A DNA stretch of 64,000 nucleotides from Pseudomonas sp. (GCA_030699825.1 JAUYKV010000018.1:1-64000); one strand, 5' to 3'. Shown: positions 18,648 to 27,776, counted from the stretch's first letter. The notes: generated by a model from the sequence alone, not told the origin. A program made the numbers and translations.

Positions 18648-18787
18648 GGAGACACCCTCCTAATGTATGTATCAGACTAGCTCAGCCCGACGCCTCACAC
18701 TGAAATCCTAGACTACTGGCGAACAAGCAGGACAGGCGCGACATTGTTTGCTTAGCTGGCAACCATGACCCACACGAGAGAATACGC

Positions 18788-19534
18788 ATGAACACTTCTT
18801 CAGGCTGTTCCGCCTGCCGAGACGGGGAAAAGCTGGAGTTCCCCATTACCATGGCCTTCCAGCCCATCCTCGACCTGGCTCGGCAAGAAATATTTGCCCA
18901 CGAGGCCCTGGTTCGTGGCGTGGCGGGTGAATCGGCCGGCAGCCTGCTGGCCCGGGTCAATGCCGACAACCGCTACGCCTTCGACCAGAGCTGCCGGATC
19001 AAGGCGGTGGAATGGGCGGCGAAGCTGAGGGTGCCGGCCATGGTCTCGATCAATTTCATGCCGAACGCCGTGTACCGCGCGGAAACCTGCATCCGCGCCA
19101 CCCTGGAAGCCGCTCAACGCTACAACTTCCCGCTCGAACGGATCATCTTCGAGGTCACCGAGCAGGAACAGGTACTGGATGTCGACCACCTCACCGGCAT
19201 CCTGCGGGCCTACCGCAAACAGGGTTTCATGACCGCCATCGACGACTTCGGCGCGGGTTATGCCGGTCTCAATCTGCTCGCCGACTTCCAGCCCGACCTG
19301 ATCAAACTGGATATGGCACTGATCCGCAATATCGACCAGGACAGCGTGCGGCAGATCCTGGTCGAGGCCGCCCTGCAGATGTGTCGCAAGCTGAATATCC
19401 GGGTGATCGCCGAAGGCATCGAAACCACCGCTGAACTCGATGCGCTACGCGACATGGGCGTGGAGCTGTTTCAGGGTTACCTGTTCGCCAAACCGGGTTT
19501 CGAGAGCCTGCCCGAGATTCGCTTTCCCTACTGA
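18788..19534 (+). CDS. Stand-alone EAL-domain cyclic di-GMP phosphodiesterase
   Basis: The 248-residue protein is almost entirely an EAL domain: EALVRG near 39, the metal-binding Asn in SINFMP, FEVTEQE, DDFGAGYAGLNLLADFQPD and the IAEGIET loop. All metal ligands and the general-base Lys region appear intact, so it should hydrolyse cyclic di-GMP. There is no sensor or membrane domain. Three cysteines occur in the first 15 residues (SSGCSACRDG), a possible redox or metal element. It lies between the YdcH pair (divergent) and mscL. Confidence 0.9.
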   Translation: MNTSSGCSACRDGEKLEFPITMAFQPILDLARQEIFAHEALVRGVAGESAGSLLARVNADNRYAFDQSCRIKAVEWAAKLRVPAMVSINFMPNAVYRAETCIRATLEAAQRYNFPLERIIFEVTEQEQVLDVDHLTGILRAYRKQGFMTAIDDFGAGYAGLNLLADFQPDLIKLDMALIRNIDQDSVRQILVEAALQMCRKLNIRVIAEGIETTAELDALRDMGVELFQGYLFAKPGFESLPEIRFPY

Positions 19535-19637
19535 ATAGCTCAAACCCCTGAATTTTTTCACCAGCACCGGGCGCTCGCCTGGTAAGTACAACGCGCTGCA
19601 TTACACTCTGCACATTATCTAAATCAGGGAGTGACAC

Positions 19638-20051
19638 ATGAGTATCGTCAGCGAATTCAAGGCCTTTGCAGTCAAGGGCAACGTGGTCGACATGGCCGTG
19701 GGCATCATCATTGGTGCGGCTTTCGGCAAGATCGTCTCGTCCTTCGTCGGCGACGTGATCATGCCGCCGATCGGCCTGTTGATCGGCGGCGTCGATTTCA
19801 CCGACCTGGCGATCATCCTCAAGGCCGCCGAAGGCGACCTGCCGGCGGTGATCCTCAGCTACGGCAAGTTTATCCAGACCCTGCTGGACTTCCTGATCGT
19901 TGCCTTCGCCATCTTCATGGCCGTCAAGGTGCTCAACCGGCTCAAGCGCGAGGAAGCCGTAGCCCCTACCCTGCCGCCCGCGCCGAGCCCGGAAGAAACC
20001 CTGCTGACCGAGATTCGTGACCTGCTCAAGGCCCAGCAAAGCAAGGAATAG
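19638..20051 (+). CDS. mscL: Large-conductance mechanosensitive channel MscL
   Basis: The 137-residue inner-membrane protein has an amphipathic N-terminal helix ([20 protein letters not shown]), TM1 with the [12 protein letters not shown] gate motif, TM2 near 76-98 and a charged C-terminal helix ([12 protein letters not shown]). A homopentamer releases solutes upon hypo-osmotic shock. GGGAG lies just before the ATG. Position before fpr matches PAO1. Confidence 0.96.
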   Translation: MSIVSEFKAFAVKGNVVDMAVGIIIGAAFGKIVSSFVGDVIMPPIGLLIGGVDFTDLAIILKAAEGDLPAVILSYGKFIQTLLDFLIVAFAIFMAVKVLNRLKREEAVAPTLPPAPSPEETLLTEIRDLLKAQQSKE

Positions 20052-20073
20052 AGTGGAACACCGCCCTCGCCGA

Positions 20074-20224
20074 AGGCAGTGCACCATTGGCTCATCGGCG
20101 CGACACAAATACTGGCGGGCTGTCGCTGCGCTCCGAGGCCGCCCTACCCGCAGGCAGTGCACCAGGGTTCACCGGCGCGGCACAAAAGCTGGCGGGTTGT
20201 CGCTGCGCTCCGAAGCCGCCCTAC
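20074..20224. repeat. Tandem duplication of a ~74-base intergenic repeat
   Basis: Copy 1 (20074-20147) and copy 2 (20152-20224) share AGGCAGTGCACCA, the central CACAAA...CTGGCGGG block and TGTCGCTGCGCTCCGA...GCCGCCCTAC with few differences. A third, partial copy (GTGCACCAGGGTTCATCGG to GGCTGTCGCTGCG) lies at 32764-32813. No coding frame is supported. Confidence 0.75.
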
Positions 20225-20277
20225 TGTGTGGCCCCAATTACCTGAAAAACCCGCGATCCGGATGTCACTCGCCGCAA

Positions 20278-21054
20278 TCACCAGTAATTTTCCACCGCCA
20301 CCTGACCTGGCCGACGGGTCAGGCTCAGCTGCAGGTCGCGCTGTTTCAGCAATTGTCGCGTGTCGTCGATCATCTGCGGATTGCCACAGAGCATCAACCG
20401 CGAGTGCTCGGGCTTCAGGCTCAGGCTGGCGGCGCGCTCCAGTTCGCCGCTGGTCAGCAGCCTGGTGATGCGCCCGTGCATACAGCCTGGCGCCTGTTCG
20501 CGGGTCACCAGCGGCAGATAGGTCAGCTTACCGGCATACTCGGCCAGGTGCTCCTGGGCTTCGAGGTTGTGAATCAGCGGCTGATAGGCCAGATCGCCAA
20601 CGGTACGTGCACTGTAGACCAGGACGATGCGCTCGAAGCGCTGCCAGACCTCGAAGTCCTGCAGAATCGACAGAAAGGGCGCCAGGCCGGTGCCGCTGGC
20701 CAGCAGCCAGAGATCGCGACCATCGACGAAACGATCGAGCGTGAGAAAACCGAAGGCCTGCTTGTCCACCAGCACGCTGTCGCCAGCCTTGAGCCGGCTC
20801 AGCTCGGTGGTGAACTCGCCGCCGGGCACGACGATGGAAAAGAACTCGAGAAACTCGTCATGGGGCGCCGACACTATCGAATAGGCACGCCAGACCACAG
20901 TGCTGTCGGCCTTCTGCACGCCAAGGCGGACGAACTGTCCGGCGCGGAAGCGAAACCCGGAGTCCCGCGAACAACGCAGGCTGAACAGGTTTGGCGACCA
21001 CACATGCACGTCACTCAAGATCTGCCGGGTGAACTTGTCTTCGCTGGCGGTCAT
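20278..21054 (-). CDS. fpr: Ferredoxin-NADP reductase
   Basis: This is an FAD flavoenzyme transferring electrons between NADPH and ferredoxin or flavodoxin. The 258-residue protein shows the FAD-binding RAYSIVSAP motif (RxYS) near 55, the NADP-binding ASGTGLAPFLS motif near 118, MLCGNPQMI near 223 and the bacterial C-terminal aromatic ending VENYW. A strong GGGGAG site precedes the ATG. It is the PAO1 neighbour of mscL, here convergent with it. Confidence 0.93.
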   Translation of the reverse strand: MTASEDKFTRQILSDVHVWSPNLFSLRCSRDSGFRFRAGQFVRLGVQKADSTVVWRAYSIVSAPHDEFLEFFSIVVPGGEFTTELSRLKAGDSVLVDKQAFGFLTLDRFVDGRDLWLLASGTGLAPFLSILQDFEVWQRFERIVLVYSARTVGDLAYQPLIHNLEAQEHLAEYAGKLTYLPLVTREQAPGCMHGRITRLLTSGELERAASLSLKPEHSRLMLCGNPQMIDDTRQLLKQRDLQLSLTRRPGQVAVENYW

Positions 21055-21086
21055 ACTTCACTCCCCCTGCTGTGCCGAAGATCTGG

Positions 21087-21164
21087 CAGGCCGTTAAAAA
21101 ACGTAGCGAGCGAAGGCCAACTTCAACGCGGCATAGCCGAGCGCAGTAGTTTTTCAACGGCCTG
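21087..21164. repeat. Intergenic element with CAGGCCGTT(A/G)AAAAAC inverted ends
   Basis: The ends CAGGCCGTTAAAAAAC and GTTTTTCAACGGCCTG are near-perfect inverse complements around 46 bases. The same ends bound a 215-base element at 61585-61799. It sits between the divergent fpr and rlmG genes. Confidence 0.6.
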
Positions 21165-21209
21165 TCACAGTGTCGCGCAAAGCGCCCTCAACAAACACCA
21201 GCAGTCTAT

Positions 21210-22334
21210 ATGCCTATATTCGATACGCCCTTTGCCAGACTCGACCTGATCCGCCAGCCCGAACAGCAGGCCGAACCCCTGCAGGCCTTCGATGCCGCCG
21301 ACGAGTACCTGCTCAACCATCTGCATGAGCAGGGCTTGCCTGCCAACGCACGCGTGCTGGTGCTCAACGACAGCTTCGGCGCCCTGGCGGCCAGCCTGGC
21401 TGGCCATGCCCGGGTCACCAACAGTGGCGATTCGCACCTGGGATTCCTGGGTTTGCAGGCCAACCTGGCGCGCAATCACTTGCCGACAGACGCGGTCAGT
21501 TTCGTACCGGCCAGCGCAACCGCCCAGGGCCCGTTCGACGTGGTGCTGATCCGCGTACCCAAGACCCTGGCCTTGCTGGAAGAACAACTGATCCGCCTGC
21601 ACGGCCAGCTCGCGCCCGACGCCCGGGTTATCGCCGCCGGCATGCTCAAGCACCTGCCGCGCGCCGCCGGCGACCTGCTGGAAAAATACATCGGCCCGGT
21701 GCAGGCCTCGCTGGCGGTCAAGAAGGCGCGCCTGCTGCTAGCCACGCCCGAAGACAAGCCAGCGCCGGTATCGCCCTACCCCACGCGCTACCGCCTGGAC
21801 AAACCGGCCATCGAACTGCTCAACCACGCCAACGTATTTTGCCGCGAAGACCTCGACATCGGCACACGCGCCTTCCTGCCCCATCTGCCCAAACACCTCA
21901 GCCGCATGCGCGTGGCGGATCTCGGCTGCGGCAACGGCGTGCTGGGCATCGCCTATGCCCTGGGCAGCCCGCAAGCCGAGCTGACACTGGTCGACGAATC
22001 CTATATGGCGGTGCAATCGGCCCAGGAGAACTGGCGCGCAGCCCTGGGCGAACGCCCGGTGCAGATCCGCGCCGGCGACGGCCTGGCCGAGCAGCCGGCG
22101 GATTCGCTGGATCTGGTGCTGTGCAATCCGCCGTTCCACCAGCAGCAGGTGGTCGGCGACTTCCTCGCCTGGCGCATGTTCCAGCAGGCTCGCGCCGCCC
22201 TGGTCACCGGCGGCGAACTATGGATAGTCGGCAACCGCCACCTGGGCTACCACGCCAAACTCAAACGGCTGTTCCGCGGCGTCGAGCAGGTCGCGGCCAC
22301 ACCCAAGTTCGTGGTGCTGAAAGCGATCAAATAA
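21210..22334 (+). CDS. rlmG: 23S rRNA (guanine-1835-N2) methyltransferase RlmG
   Basis: The 374-residue protein has the two-lobed RsmC/RlmG architecture. A degenerate N-terminal methyltransferase lobe is followed by a catalytic lobe with the SAM motif VADLGCGNGVLGIAYA near 235 and the DLVLCNPPFH (NPPF) catalytic motif near 307. The first residues MPIFDTPFARLDLIRQPEQ are characteristic of RlmG. It modifies G1835 of 23S rRNA. Confidence 0.92.
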   Translation: MPIFDTPFARLDLIRQPEQQAEPLQAFDAADEYLLNHLHEQGLPANARVLVLNDSFGALAASLAGHARVTNSGDSHLGFLGLQANLARNHLPTDAVSFVPASATAQGPFDVVLIRVPKTLALLEEQLIRLHGQLAPDARVIAAGMLKHLPRAAGDLLEKYIGPVQASLAVKKARLLLATPEDKPAPVSPYPTRYRLDKPAIELLNHANVFCREDLDIGTRAFLPHLPKHLSRMRVADLGCGNGVLGIAYALGSPQAELTLVDESYMAVQSAQENWRAALGERPVQIRAGDGLAEQPADSLDLVLCNPPFHQQQVVGDFLAWRMFQQARAALVTGGELWIVGNRHLGYHAKLKRLFRGVEQVAATPKFVVLKAIK

Positions 22335-22356
22335 GCCCGGCACGCTGCCAAACCGT

Positions 22357-22428
22357 AGGGTGGGTTAGCGGCACGGAACGCCTTATGCACAAGCAGCAGC
22401 GCTATTCGGGTGCCGCGTAACCCACCAG
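22357..22428. repeat. Inverted repeat GGTGGGTTAGCGGCAC / GTGCCGCGTAACCCACC
   Basis: The arms pair across about 35 bases directly after rlmG. This is a common Pseudomonas extragenic repeat of GTGGGTTA...TAACCCAC form, with another half-site (GGTGGGTTACGGCG) at about 22451. It may end transcription between the convergent rlmG and cio operons. Confidence 0.55.
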
Positions 22429-22545
22429 ACACAAGCCCGAGTCGCCGCCATGGTGGGTTACGGCGCAGCAAATACCGGCGCAACGCAGGACAATCCAGCC
22501 ATGCGCCTAACCCTCCCGACGAAAAGCTCGTACATCGGCAGCCGA

Positions 22546-22689
22546 TCAGGGTGTCCCCATCCCCGCCGCCTGCATAAACAGGCGCAGCAAGCCCGCCACC
22601 ACGGCCAACGCCAACACGCTGGCGGCCCAGATCGCCAGCAGCCAGCCGAGGCGCTGCCACAGCGGTTTCTTCTCCTGTTGCTCCGGCAT
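22546..22689 (-). CDS. DUF2474 small membrane protein of the cyanide-insensitive oxidase
   Basis: The 47-residue protein, MPEQQEKKPLWQRLGWLLAI onward, has one transmembrane helix (about 14-38). It corresponds to the small single-span subunit gene placed after cioB in pseudomonads, functionally analogous to CydX of the bd oxidase. Its start lies 10 bases after the cioB stop, so it is the last gene of the cioAB operon. Confidence 0.85.
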   Translation of the reverse strand: MPEQQEKKPLWQRLGWLLAIWAASVLALAVVAGLLRLFMQAAGMGTP

Positions 22690-22699
22690 GGCGGGCTCC

Positions 22700-23713
22700 T
22701 CAATGATAGCCGTCTTCCTCGGTCACCTTGCCGCGGAACACGTAGTAGCTCCAGGCGGTGTACATCAGGATGACCGGGATGATGAACAGCGCGCCGACCA
22801 GGATGAAACCCTGGCTCTGCGGCGGTGCGGCGGCCTCCCAGATGCTGATCGACGGCGGGATGATGTACGGCCACAAGCTGATACCCAGGCCGCTGTAGCC
22901 GAGAAAGATCAGCGCCAGAGTCAGCAGGAACGGCGAATAGTGGGCGTTGCACGCCACCGCGCGCAGCAGTGCCCAGGTGCACAGCAGCACCAGCAGCGGC
23001 ACCGGGAGGAACCAGAACAGGTTGGGCAGGCTGAACCAGCGTTCGGCAATTTCGGCATGGACCAGCGGCGTCCACAGACTGACAACGGCAGTCACGCCGA
23101 GCATGACCAACACCAGCGGCCGCGCCAGGTCGTGCATCTGCCGCTGCAGGCGGCCCTCGGTCTTCATGATCAGCCAGGTGCAGCCGAGCAAGGCGTAGGC
23201 GACGATCAACGCCAGGCCGCAGAACAGCGAGAACGGCGTGAACCAGTCCAGAGAACCACCGACGAACACCCTATCCACCACCTCGAAACCGTCGATATAG
23301 GCGCCCAGGGCCACGCCCTGGAAGAAGGTCGCGGTCAACGAGCCACCAATAAAGGCCTTGTCCCACAGGTGGCGTTTATCCGCCTTGGCCTTGAAGCGGA
23401 ACTCGAAGGCCACGCCACGGAAGATCAGCCCCAGCAACATCAGGATCAACGGCAGGTAGAGCGCGCTCAAGACCACCGCATAGGCCAGCGGGAAGGCGCC
23501 AAACAGCGCTGCGCCGCCGAGCACCAGCCAGGTCTCGTTGCCGTCCCAGACCGGCGCCACGGTGTTCATCATCACGTCGCGTTCGCCCTTGCTCTTGACG
23601 AAGGGAAAGAGGATGCCTATCCCTAGGTCGAAGCCATCCATGACCACGTACATCATCACGCCGAAGGCGATGATCACGGCCCAGATCAACGAAAGATCGA
23701 TGCCCATATTCAA
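22700..23713 (-). CDS. cioB: Cyanide-insensitive quinol oxidase subunit II (CioB, CydB family)
   Basis: The 337-residue polytopic inner-membrane protein begins with IDLSLIWAVIIAFGVMMYVV and DGFDLGIGILFPF, the CydB signature, and has DGNETWLVLGG near 57. It forms a bd-type ubiquinol oxidase with CioA that is insensitive to cyanide and does not pump protons. The start overlaps the cioA stop by four bases, so translation is coupled. An alternative ATG two codons later is equally possible. Confidence 0.94.
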   Translation of the reverse strand: MNMGIDLSLIWAVIIAFGVMMYVVMDGFDLGIGILFPFVKSKGERDVMMNTVAPVWDGNETWLVLGGAALFGAFPLAYAVVLSALYLPLILMLLGLIFRGVAFEFRFKAKADKRHLWDKAFIGGSLTATFFQGVALGAYIDGFEVVDRVFVGGSLDWFTPFSLFCGLALIVAYALLGCTWLIMKTEGRLQRQMHDLARPLVLVMLGVTAVVSLWTPLVHAEIAERWFSLPNLFWFLPVPLLVLLCTWALLRAVACNAHYSPFLLTLALIFLGYSGLGISLWPYIIPPSISIWEAAAPPQSQGFILVGALFIIPVILMYTAWSYYVFRGKVTEEDGYH

Positions 23714-25143
23714 CTCCTTGCACTCGAGGTGTCGCTGTCATCCGGCTCTTCATCCGCGGCGGACAAGGGCCGTGACGGCGTGCGCTTGCGTCCCGGCCCG
23801 CCTTCGGTGGCGTGCTGGCCTTGATCGGTGACCGGCCCCTTGCGCACCAGGCGCATCATGTAGCCGATCCCGGCACCGAACAGGGCGAAGTACACCACCA
23901 CAAACAGCGCCAGAGTCAGGCTCATCTGCGCGAAGCTGTGCCCGGACGAGGCATCGGCGGTACGCATCAGGCCCTGGATGATCCACGGCTGGCGGCCGAT
24001 CTCGGTGGTGTACCAGCCGGCGAGCATGGCGATGATGCCCGAAGGTCCCATCCACACGGCCAGATGCAGGAATGCCCGCGATTGGTAGAGGCGACCGCGC
24101 GCGCGCAGCCACAGGCCCCAGAGGCCGGTGAGGATCATCAGCAGACCGAGGCCGACCATCACCCGGAAGGTCCAGAACACGATAGTCGCATTGGGCCGAT
24201 CCTCAGGAGCGAACTCCTTGAGTGCCGGCACCTGCTGATCCAGGCTGTGGGTCAGGATCAGGCTGCCGAGCGCCGGGATTTCCAGTTTGAAACGGGTTTC
24301 TTCGCGCTGCATGTCCGGCCAGCCGAACAGGATCAGCGGGGTCGGCTCATCACCGTGGTTTTCCCAGTGGCCCTCGATCGCGGCGATCTTTGCCGGCTGG
24401 TACTTGAGGGTATTGAGGCCGTGGAAATCGCCGATCACCGCCTGGATCGGCGCGACGATCAGCGCCATCCACAGGGCCATCGAGAACATCTTGCGCAGCG
24501 CCGGGGTGTCGCGGCCGCGCAGCAGGTGCCAGGCCGCCGAGGCGCCGACGAAGAACGCCGTGGCGAGGAAGGCTGCGGTAGCCATATGCGCCAGACGATA
24601 GGGGAACGACGGATTGAATACCACGGCGAACCAGTCAACCGGAATCACCCGGCCGTCGATGATTTCGAAGCCCTGGGGGGTGTGCATCCAGCTGTTGGAG
24701 GCGAGGATCCAGAAGGTCGAGATCAGGGTGCCGATGGCCACCATCAGGGTGGAGAAAAAGTGCAGACCGGGGCCGACGCGTTGCCAGCCGAACAGCATAA
24801 CGCCGAGAAAGCCCGCCTCGAGGAAGAAGGCGGTGAGCACCTCGTAGGTCAGCAGCGGCCCGGTGATCGCCCCGGAAAAATCCGAGAAGGCGCTCCAGTT
24901 GGTGCCGAACTGATAGGCCATGACCAGGCCAGAGACCACGCCCATGCCGAAGTTGACCGCGAATATCTTCGCCCAGAAATGGTACAGATCGCGGTAGACG
25001 GTTTGCCGGGTGTTCAGCCACAAGCCTTCCAGGACCGCCAGATAGCTGGCCAGGCCGATGGTGATGGCGGGGAAGATGATGTGGAAGGAAATGGTGAAAC
25101 CGAACTGGATTCGCGCCAGGTCGAGCGCCTCTATGCCGAACAT
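23710..25143 (-). CDS. cioA: Cyanide-insensitive quinol oxidase subunit I (CioA, CydA family)
   Basis: The 477-residue heme-carrying subunit has the first-helix heme-ligand histidine in FTISFHIIFPAITIG, and EVLTAFFLEAGFLGVMLFGW near 100. The quinol loop is short and ends in GWYTTEIGRQPW, the mark of the CIO branch rather than E. coli CydA. It oxidises ubiquinol and reduces O2 to water. The last 45 residues are charged and variable. A perfect ANR box lies about 160 bases upstream; in P. aeruginosa, ANR represses cio at low oxygen. Confidence 0.95.
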   Translation of the reverse strand: MFGIEALDLARIQFGFTISFHIIFPAITIGLASYLAVLEGLWLNTRQTVYRDLYHFWAKIFAVNFGMGVVSGLVMAYQFGTNWSAFSDFSGAITGPLLTYEVLTAFFLEAGFLGVMLFGWQRVGPGLHFFSTLMVAIGTLISTFWILASNSWMHTPQGFEIIDGRVIPVDWFAVVFNPSFPYRLAHMATAAFLATAFFVGASAAWHLLRGRDTPALRKMFSMALWMALIVAPIQAVIGDFHGLNTLKYQPAKIAAIEGHWENHGDEPTPLILFGWPDMQREETRFKLEIPALGSLILTHSLDQQVPALKEFAPEDRPNATIVFWTFRVMVGLGLLMILTGLWGLWLRARGRLYQSRAFLHLAVWMGPSGIIAMLAGWYTTEIGRQPWIIQGLMRTADASSGHSFAQMSLTLALFVVVYFALFGAGIGYMMRLVRKGPVTDQGQHATEGGPGRKRTPSRPLSAADEEPDDSDTSSARS

Positions 25144-25304
25144 GCAGCATCCTCATTCAGGTTATTCAGGGCACCGCCCTGCGCACGCGCTCGGGAGCGC
25201 AATAAACTCGGGAGCGCAATAAATAGGGTGCAATTGTTCTTGTCATATGGGGTGACGCGGCAGGTGGAGCCTAGAAGGCCATCCAGAAAAACCCAACACG
25301 GGTC

Positions 25305-25318
25305 TTGATCCTGATCAA
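25305..25318. promoter_or_regulatory. ANR/FNR box upstream of cioA
   Basis: TTGATCCTGATCAA matches the TTGATnnnnATCAA consensus exactly. It lies 162 bases before the cioA start. The known repression of cio by ANR under oxygen limitation supports the assignment. It could also serve a rightward promoter toward the small frame at 25495. Confidence 0.8.
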
Positions 25319-25494
25319 GTATTGGCTTGAGGGTAGCGCCTCCCCTGGCACTTGTCGGTGTGGTTATTTGTCGCGCCGCAGGCTTGTGCGAGTCGTCAAC
25401 GATGCTGAGAGGGTGTCGGCGCACCAACTGCCACTGAAGAAGGCTTCGTTGGAGTCGCTGCTGGCCGGGCCCCGCAGTGTTCGACAGTATTTCC

Positions 25495-25626
25495 ATGGAC
25501 ACGTTCGCGGTGCTGCTCGGCGGGGTCGGCGCCCTGCTGGTCAGCGGCACCTGGATCAAACTGCTCCCGGAGTTGGCAAGACGCGATCAGCTGAGCCCGC
25601 AGTTCGAGCCAAGCAAAACCGCCTGA
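25495..25626 (+). CDS. Possible 43-residue membrane protein
   Basis: The frame begins MDTFAVLLGGVGALLVSGTW and continues IKLLPELARRDQLSPQFEPS, with one hydrophobic helix and a polar tail, a plausible small inner-membrane protein. A GTG six codons upstream is in frame. No good ribosome site is present and I recognise no family. It sits divergent to cioA behind the ANR box. Confidence 0.35.
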   Translation: MDTFAVLLGGVGALLVSGTWIKLLPELARRDQLSPQFEPSKTA

Positions 25627-25640
25627 GCCTCTGCTCAGGG

Positions 25641-25679
25641 TTGTGAAAAACGAGCGCAGTAGGCGAGCGGTTTTCACAA
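25641..25679. terminator. Hairpin between convergent small frame and DJ-1 gene
   Basis: TTGTGAAAA and TTTTCACAA are exact inverse complements around 21 bases. T-runs occur on both sides, so it could end transcription from both directions. Related GCTGTGAAAA...TTTTCACGG arms occur at 61039-61130, so it is also a dispersed repeat. Confidence 0.5.
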
Positions 25680-25683
25680 GATC

Positions 25684-26238
25684 TCAATGCACCAGCAGCG
25701 CCTCGGCCACCTGCTTACGCGTACCTTTGCCGCGCAGCAGTTCGACCAGGGTCAGGGCGAATTCAAGCGCGGTGCCCGGGCCCTGACTGGTGATGCAGTT
25801 GCCGTCGACCACCACCGGCTGGTCGACGAAGGTGCAACCGCTGAGACGCTCACTGAAGCTCGGGTAGCAGGTCATGCGCCGTTGTTGCAGCACGCCGAAT
25901 GCCTGCAGGGCCACTGCTGGCGCCGCGCAGATCGCAGCGAACAACTTGCCGGCCTTGGCCTGCCGGCGCACCCGTTCGGCCAGCGGTTCATGCTCGGCCA
26001 GACGCTGGGCGCCGGGCATGCCGCCGGGCAGCACGATCAGGTCGAACTCCTGGGCGAGGACGTCGACCAGCATGGCGTCGCCGGTCAGGCGGCTGCCGCG
26101 GGCACAGGTGACCATGCGCCGGCCTTCGATGCTGGCGACCACCACCTCGACCTCGGCGCGCCGCAGCACGTCGATCAAGGTCACGCATTCGATGTCTTCG
26201 ACGCCATCGGCAATGGTGACAAGGGCACGTGAAGTCAT
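25684..26238 (-). CDS. DJ-1/YajL-family protein
   Basis: The 184-residue DJ-1/PfpI fold protein has the nucleophile elbow Cys in FAAICAAPAVAL near 106, the acidic partner in ADGVEDIECVT (Glu15/Glu18 region), and the oxyanion-type LPGGMPGAQRL near 72. YajL-like members protect against oxidative and carbonyl stress; claims of protein or nucleotide deglycase activity are debated. ATG 26238 is chosen over an earlier in-frame ATG because it follows a perfect GAGGAGG. Confidence 0.88.
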   Translation of the reverse strand: MTSRALVTIADGVEDIECVTLIDVLRRAEVEVVVASIEGRRMVTCARGSRLTGDAMLVDVLAQEFDLIVLPGGMPGAQRLAEHEPLAERVRRQAKAGKLFAAICAAPAVALQAFGVLQQRRMTCYPSFSERLSGCTFVDQPVVVDGNCITSQGPGTALEFALTLVELLRGKGTRKQVAEALLVH

Positions 26239-26420
26239 GTTTGCCTCCTCGATAAACCCAACGAAAAATGCCCGCAGGGTCATGCCTGCACCGCTTGCGG
26301 ACGAGCTGTTATGATGCGCGCCTTTTTCCAGATCGCCAGCAAAATCGTGCACATGTGCATGGATGTGCTTTGCTTTCGGTCTGCACATTGACGGCGCCGT
26401 GGCGCCACAGGGAGCCCTGC

Positions 26421-27713
26421 ATGCTGGAACGAATCTTCCACCTCAAAGCGCATCACACCACGGTCCGCACCGAGGTCCTGGCCGGTCTCACCACCTTCCT
26501 GACCATGGCCTACATTCTCTTCGTCAACCCCAACATGCTCGCGGAAACCGGCATGGACAAGGGTGCGGTATTCGTCGCCACCTGCCTGGCGGCGGCCATC
26601 GGTTCGGCGATCATGGGCCTGGTCGCCAACTACCCGATCGCCCTGGCGCCGGGCATGGGCCTCAACGCCTTCTTCACCTACACCGTGGTCCTGACCATGG
26701 GCCACACCTGGCAGGTGGCGCTGGGCGCGGTGTTTCTCTCCGGGGTGATCTTCTTCGCGCTGTCGATCTTCAGGATCCGCGAGTGGATCATCAACAGCAT
26801 CCCCATGGCCCTGCGCGCCGGCATTGCCGCCGGCATCGGCCTGTTCCTGGCGATCATCGCGCTGAAGAACGCCGGCATCGTGGTCGACCATCCGGCCACC
26901 CTGGTGACCCTCGGCGACATGAGCCAGGGCGGCGCGCTGCTGGCCTGCCTGGGCTTCTTCGTGATTGCCGCCCTGGCCTACCGCAAGGTCACGGGTGCGG
27001 TGATGATCGGCATCCTGCTGGTCACCGGCCTGTCGATCCTGCTCGGCCTGTCGCAGCTCAGCGGCGTGGTGTCGATGCCGCCCTCGCTAATGCCGACCCT
27101 GCTGCAACTGGACATCATGGGCGCCCTGGACATCGGCCTGCTCAGCGTGATTTTCGCCTTCCTCTTCGTCGACCTGTTCGACACCTCCGGCACTCTGGTC
27201 GGCGTGGCGCAGAAGGCCGATCTGCTGGACAAGGACGGCAAGATGCCGCGCCTCGGCCGTGCCCTGCTGGCCGACAGCACCGCGACCATGGCCGGTGCCG
27301 CCCTCGGCACCTCGACCACCACCAGCTATATCGAATCTGCTGCCGGCATCGCCGCCGGCGGGCGCACCGGCCTGACCGCCTGCGTGGTCGCCCTGCTGTT
27401 TTTGCTCAGCCTGTTCTTCGCCCCGCTGGCCGGCGCCGTGCCGGCCTTCGCCACTGCACCAGCGCTGCTGTTCGTCGCCGTGCTGATGATGAGCAGCCTG
27501 GCGCAGATAGACTGGGACGACCTCACCGTCGCCGCGCCGGTGGTGGTCGCCGCCCTGGCCATGCCGCTGACCTTCTCGATCGCCAACGGCATCGCCTTCG
27601 GCTTCATCGCCTGGACCCTGATCAAGCTGCTGGCCGGCCGCTGGCGCGACCTCAACCCGGCGCTGGTGATCTTGTCGGTGTTGTTCGTGATCAAGCTGGG
27701 CTGGTTCGCTTAG
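26421..27713 (+). CDS. Purine permease, NCS2/AzgA-like (hypoxanthine/guanine/adenine type)
   Basis: The 430-residue inner-membrane transporter has about 12-14 membrane segments. Family motifs are TEVLAGLTTFLTMAYILFVN at the start, ALAPGMGLNAFFTYTVV near 75, FLFVDLFDTSGTLVGVA near 250 and GTSTTTSYIESAAG near 295. AzgA/GhxP-type carriers import purine bases with protons. Which base is preferred cannot be read from the sequence. ATG 26421 follows GGGAGCC. Confidence 0.9.
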   Translation: MLERIFHLKAHHTTVRTEVLAGLTTFLTMAYILFVNPNMLAETGMDKGAVFVATCLAAAIGSAIMGLVANYPIALAPGMGLNAFFTYTVVLTMGHTWQVALGAVFLSGVIFFALSIFRIREWIINSIPMALRAGIAAGIGLFLAIIALKNAGIVVDHPATLVTLGDMSQGGALLACLGFFVIAALAYRKVTGAVMIGILLVTGLSILLGLSQLSGVVSMPPSLMPTLLQLDIMGALDIGLLSVIFAFLFVDLFDTSGTLVGVAQKADLLDKDGKMPRLGRALLADSTATMAGAALGTSTTTSYIESAAGIAAGGRTGLTACVVALLFLLSLFFAPLAGAVPAFATAPALLFVAVLMMSSLAQIDWDDLTVAAPVVVAALAMPLTFSIANGIAFGFIAWTLIKLLAGRWRDLNPALVILSVLFVIKLGWFA

Positions 27714-27776
27714 CGACTCAATTTGTCTGTAGGAGGGCGCGCCCTCTTCAACGGAGCGCTGTCGCGCAGCCTACGA

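Noticed and set aside
23812..25308. 498-codon frame antisense to cioA
   Set aside because: His/Gln/Arg-rich shadow of a membrane protein gene.
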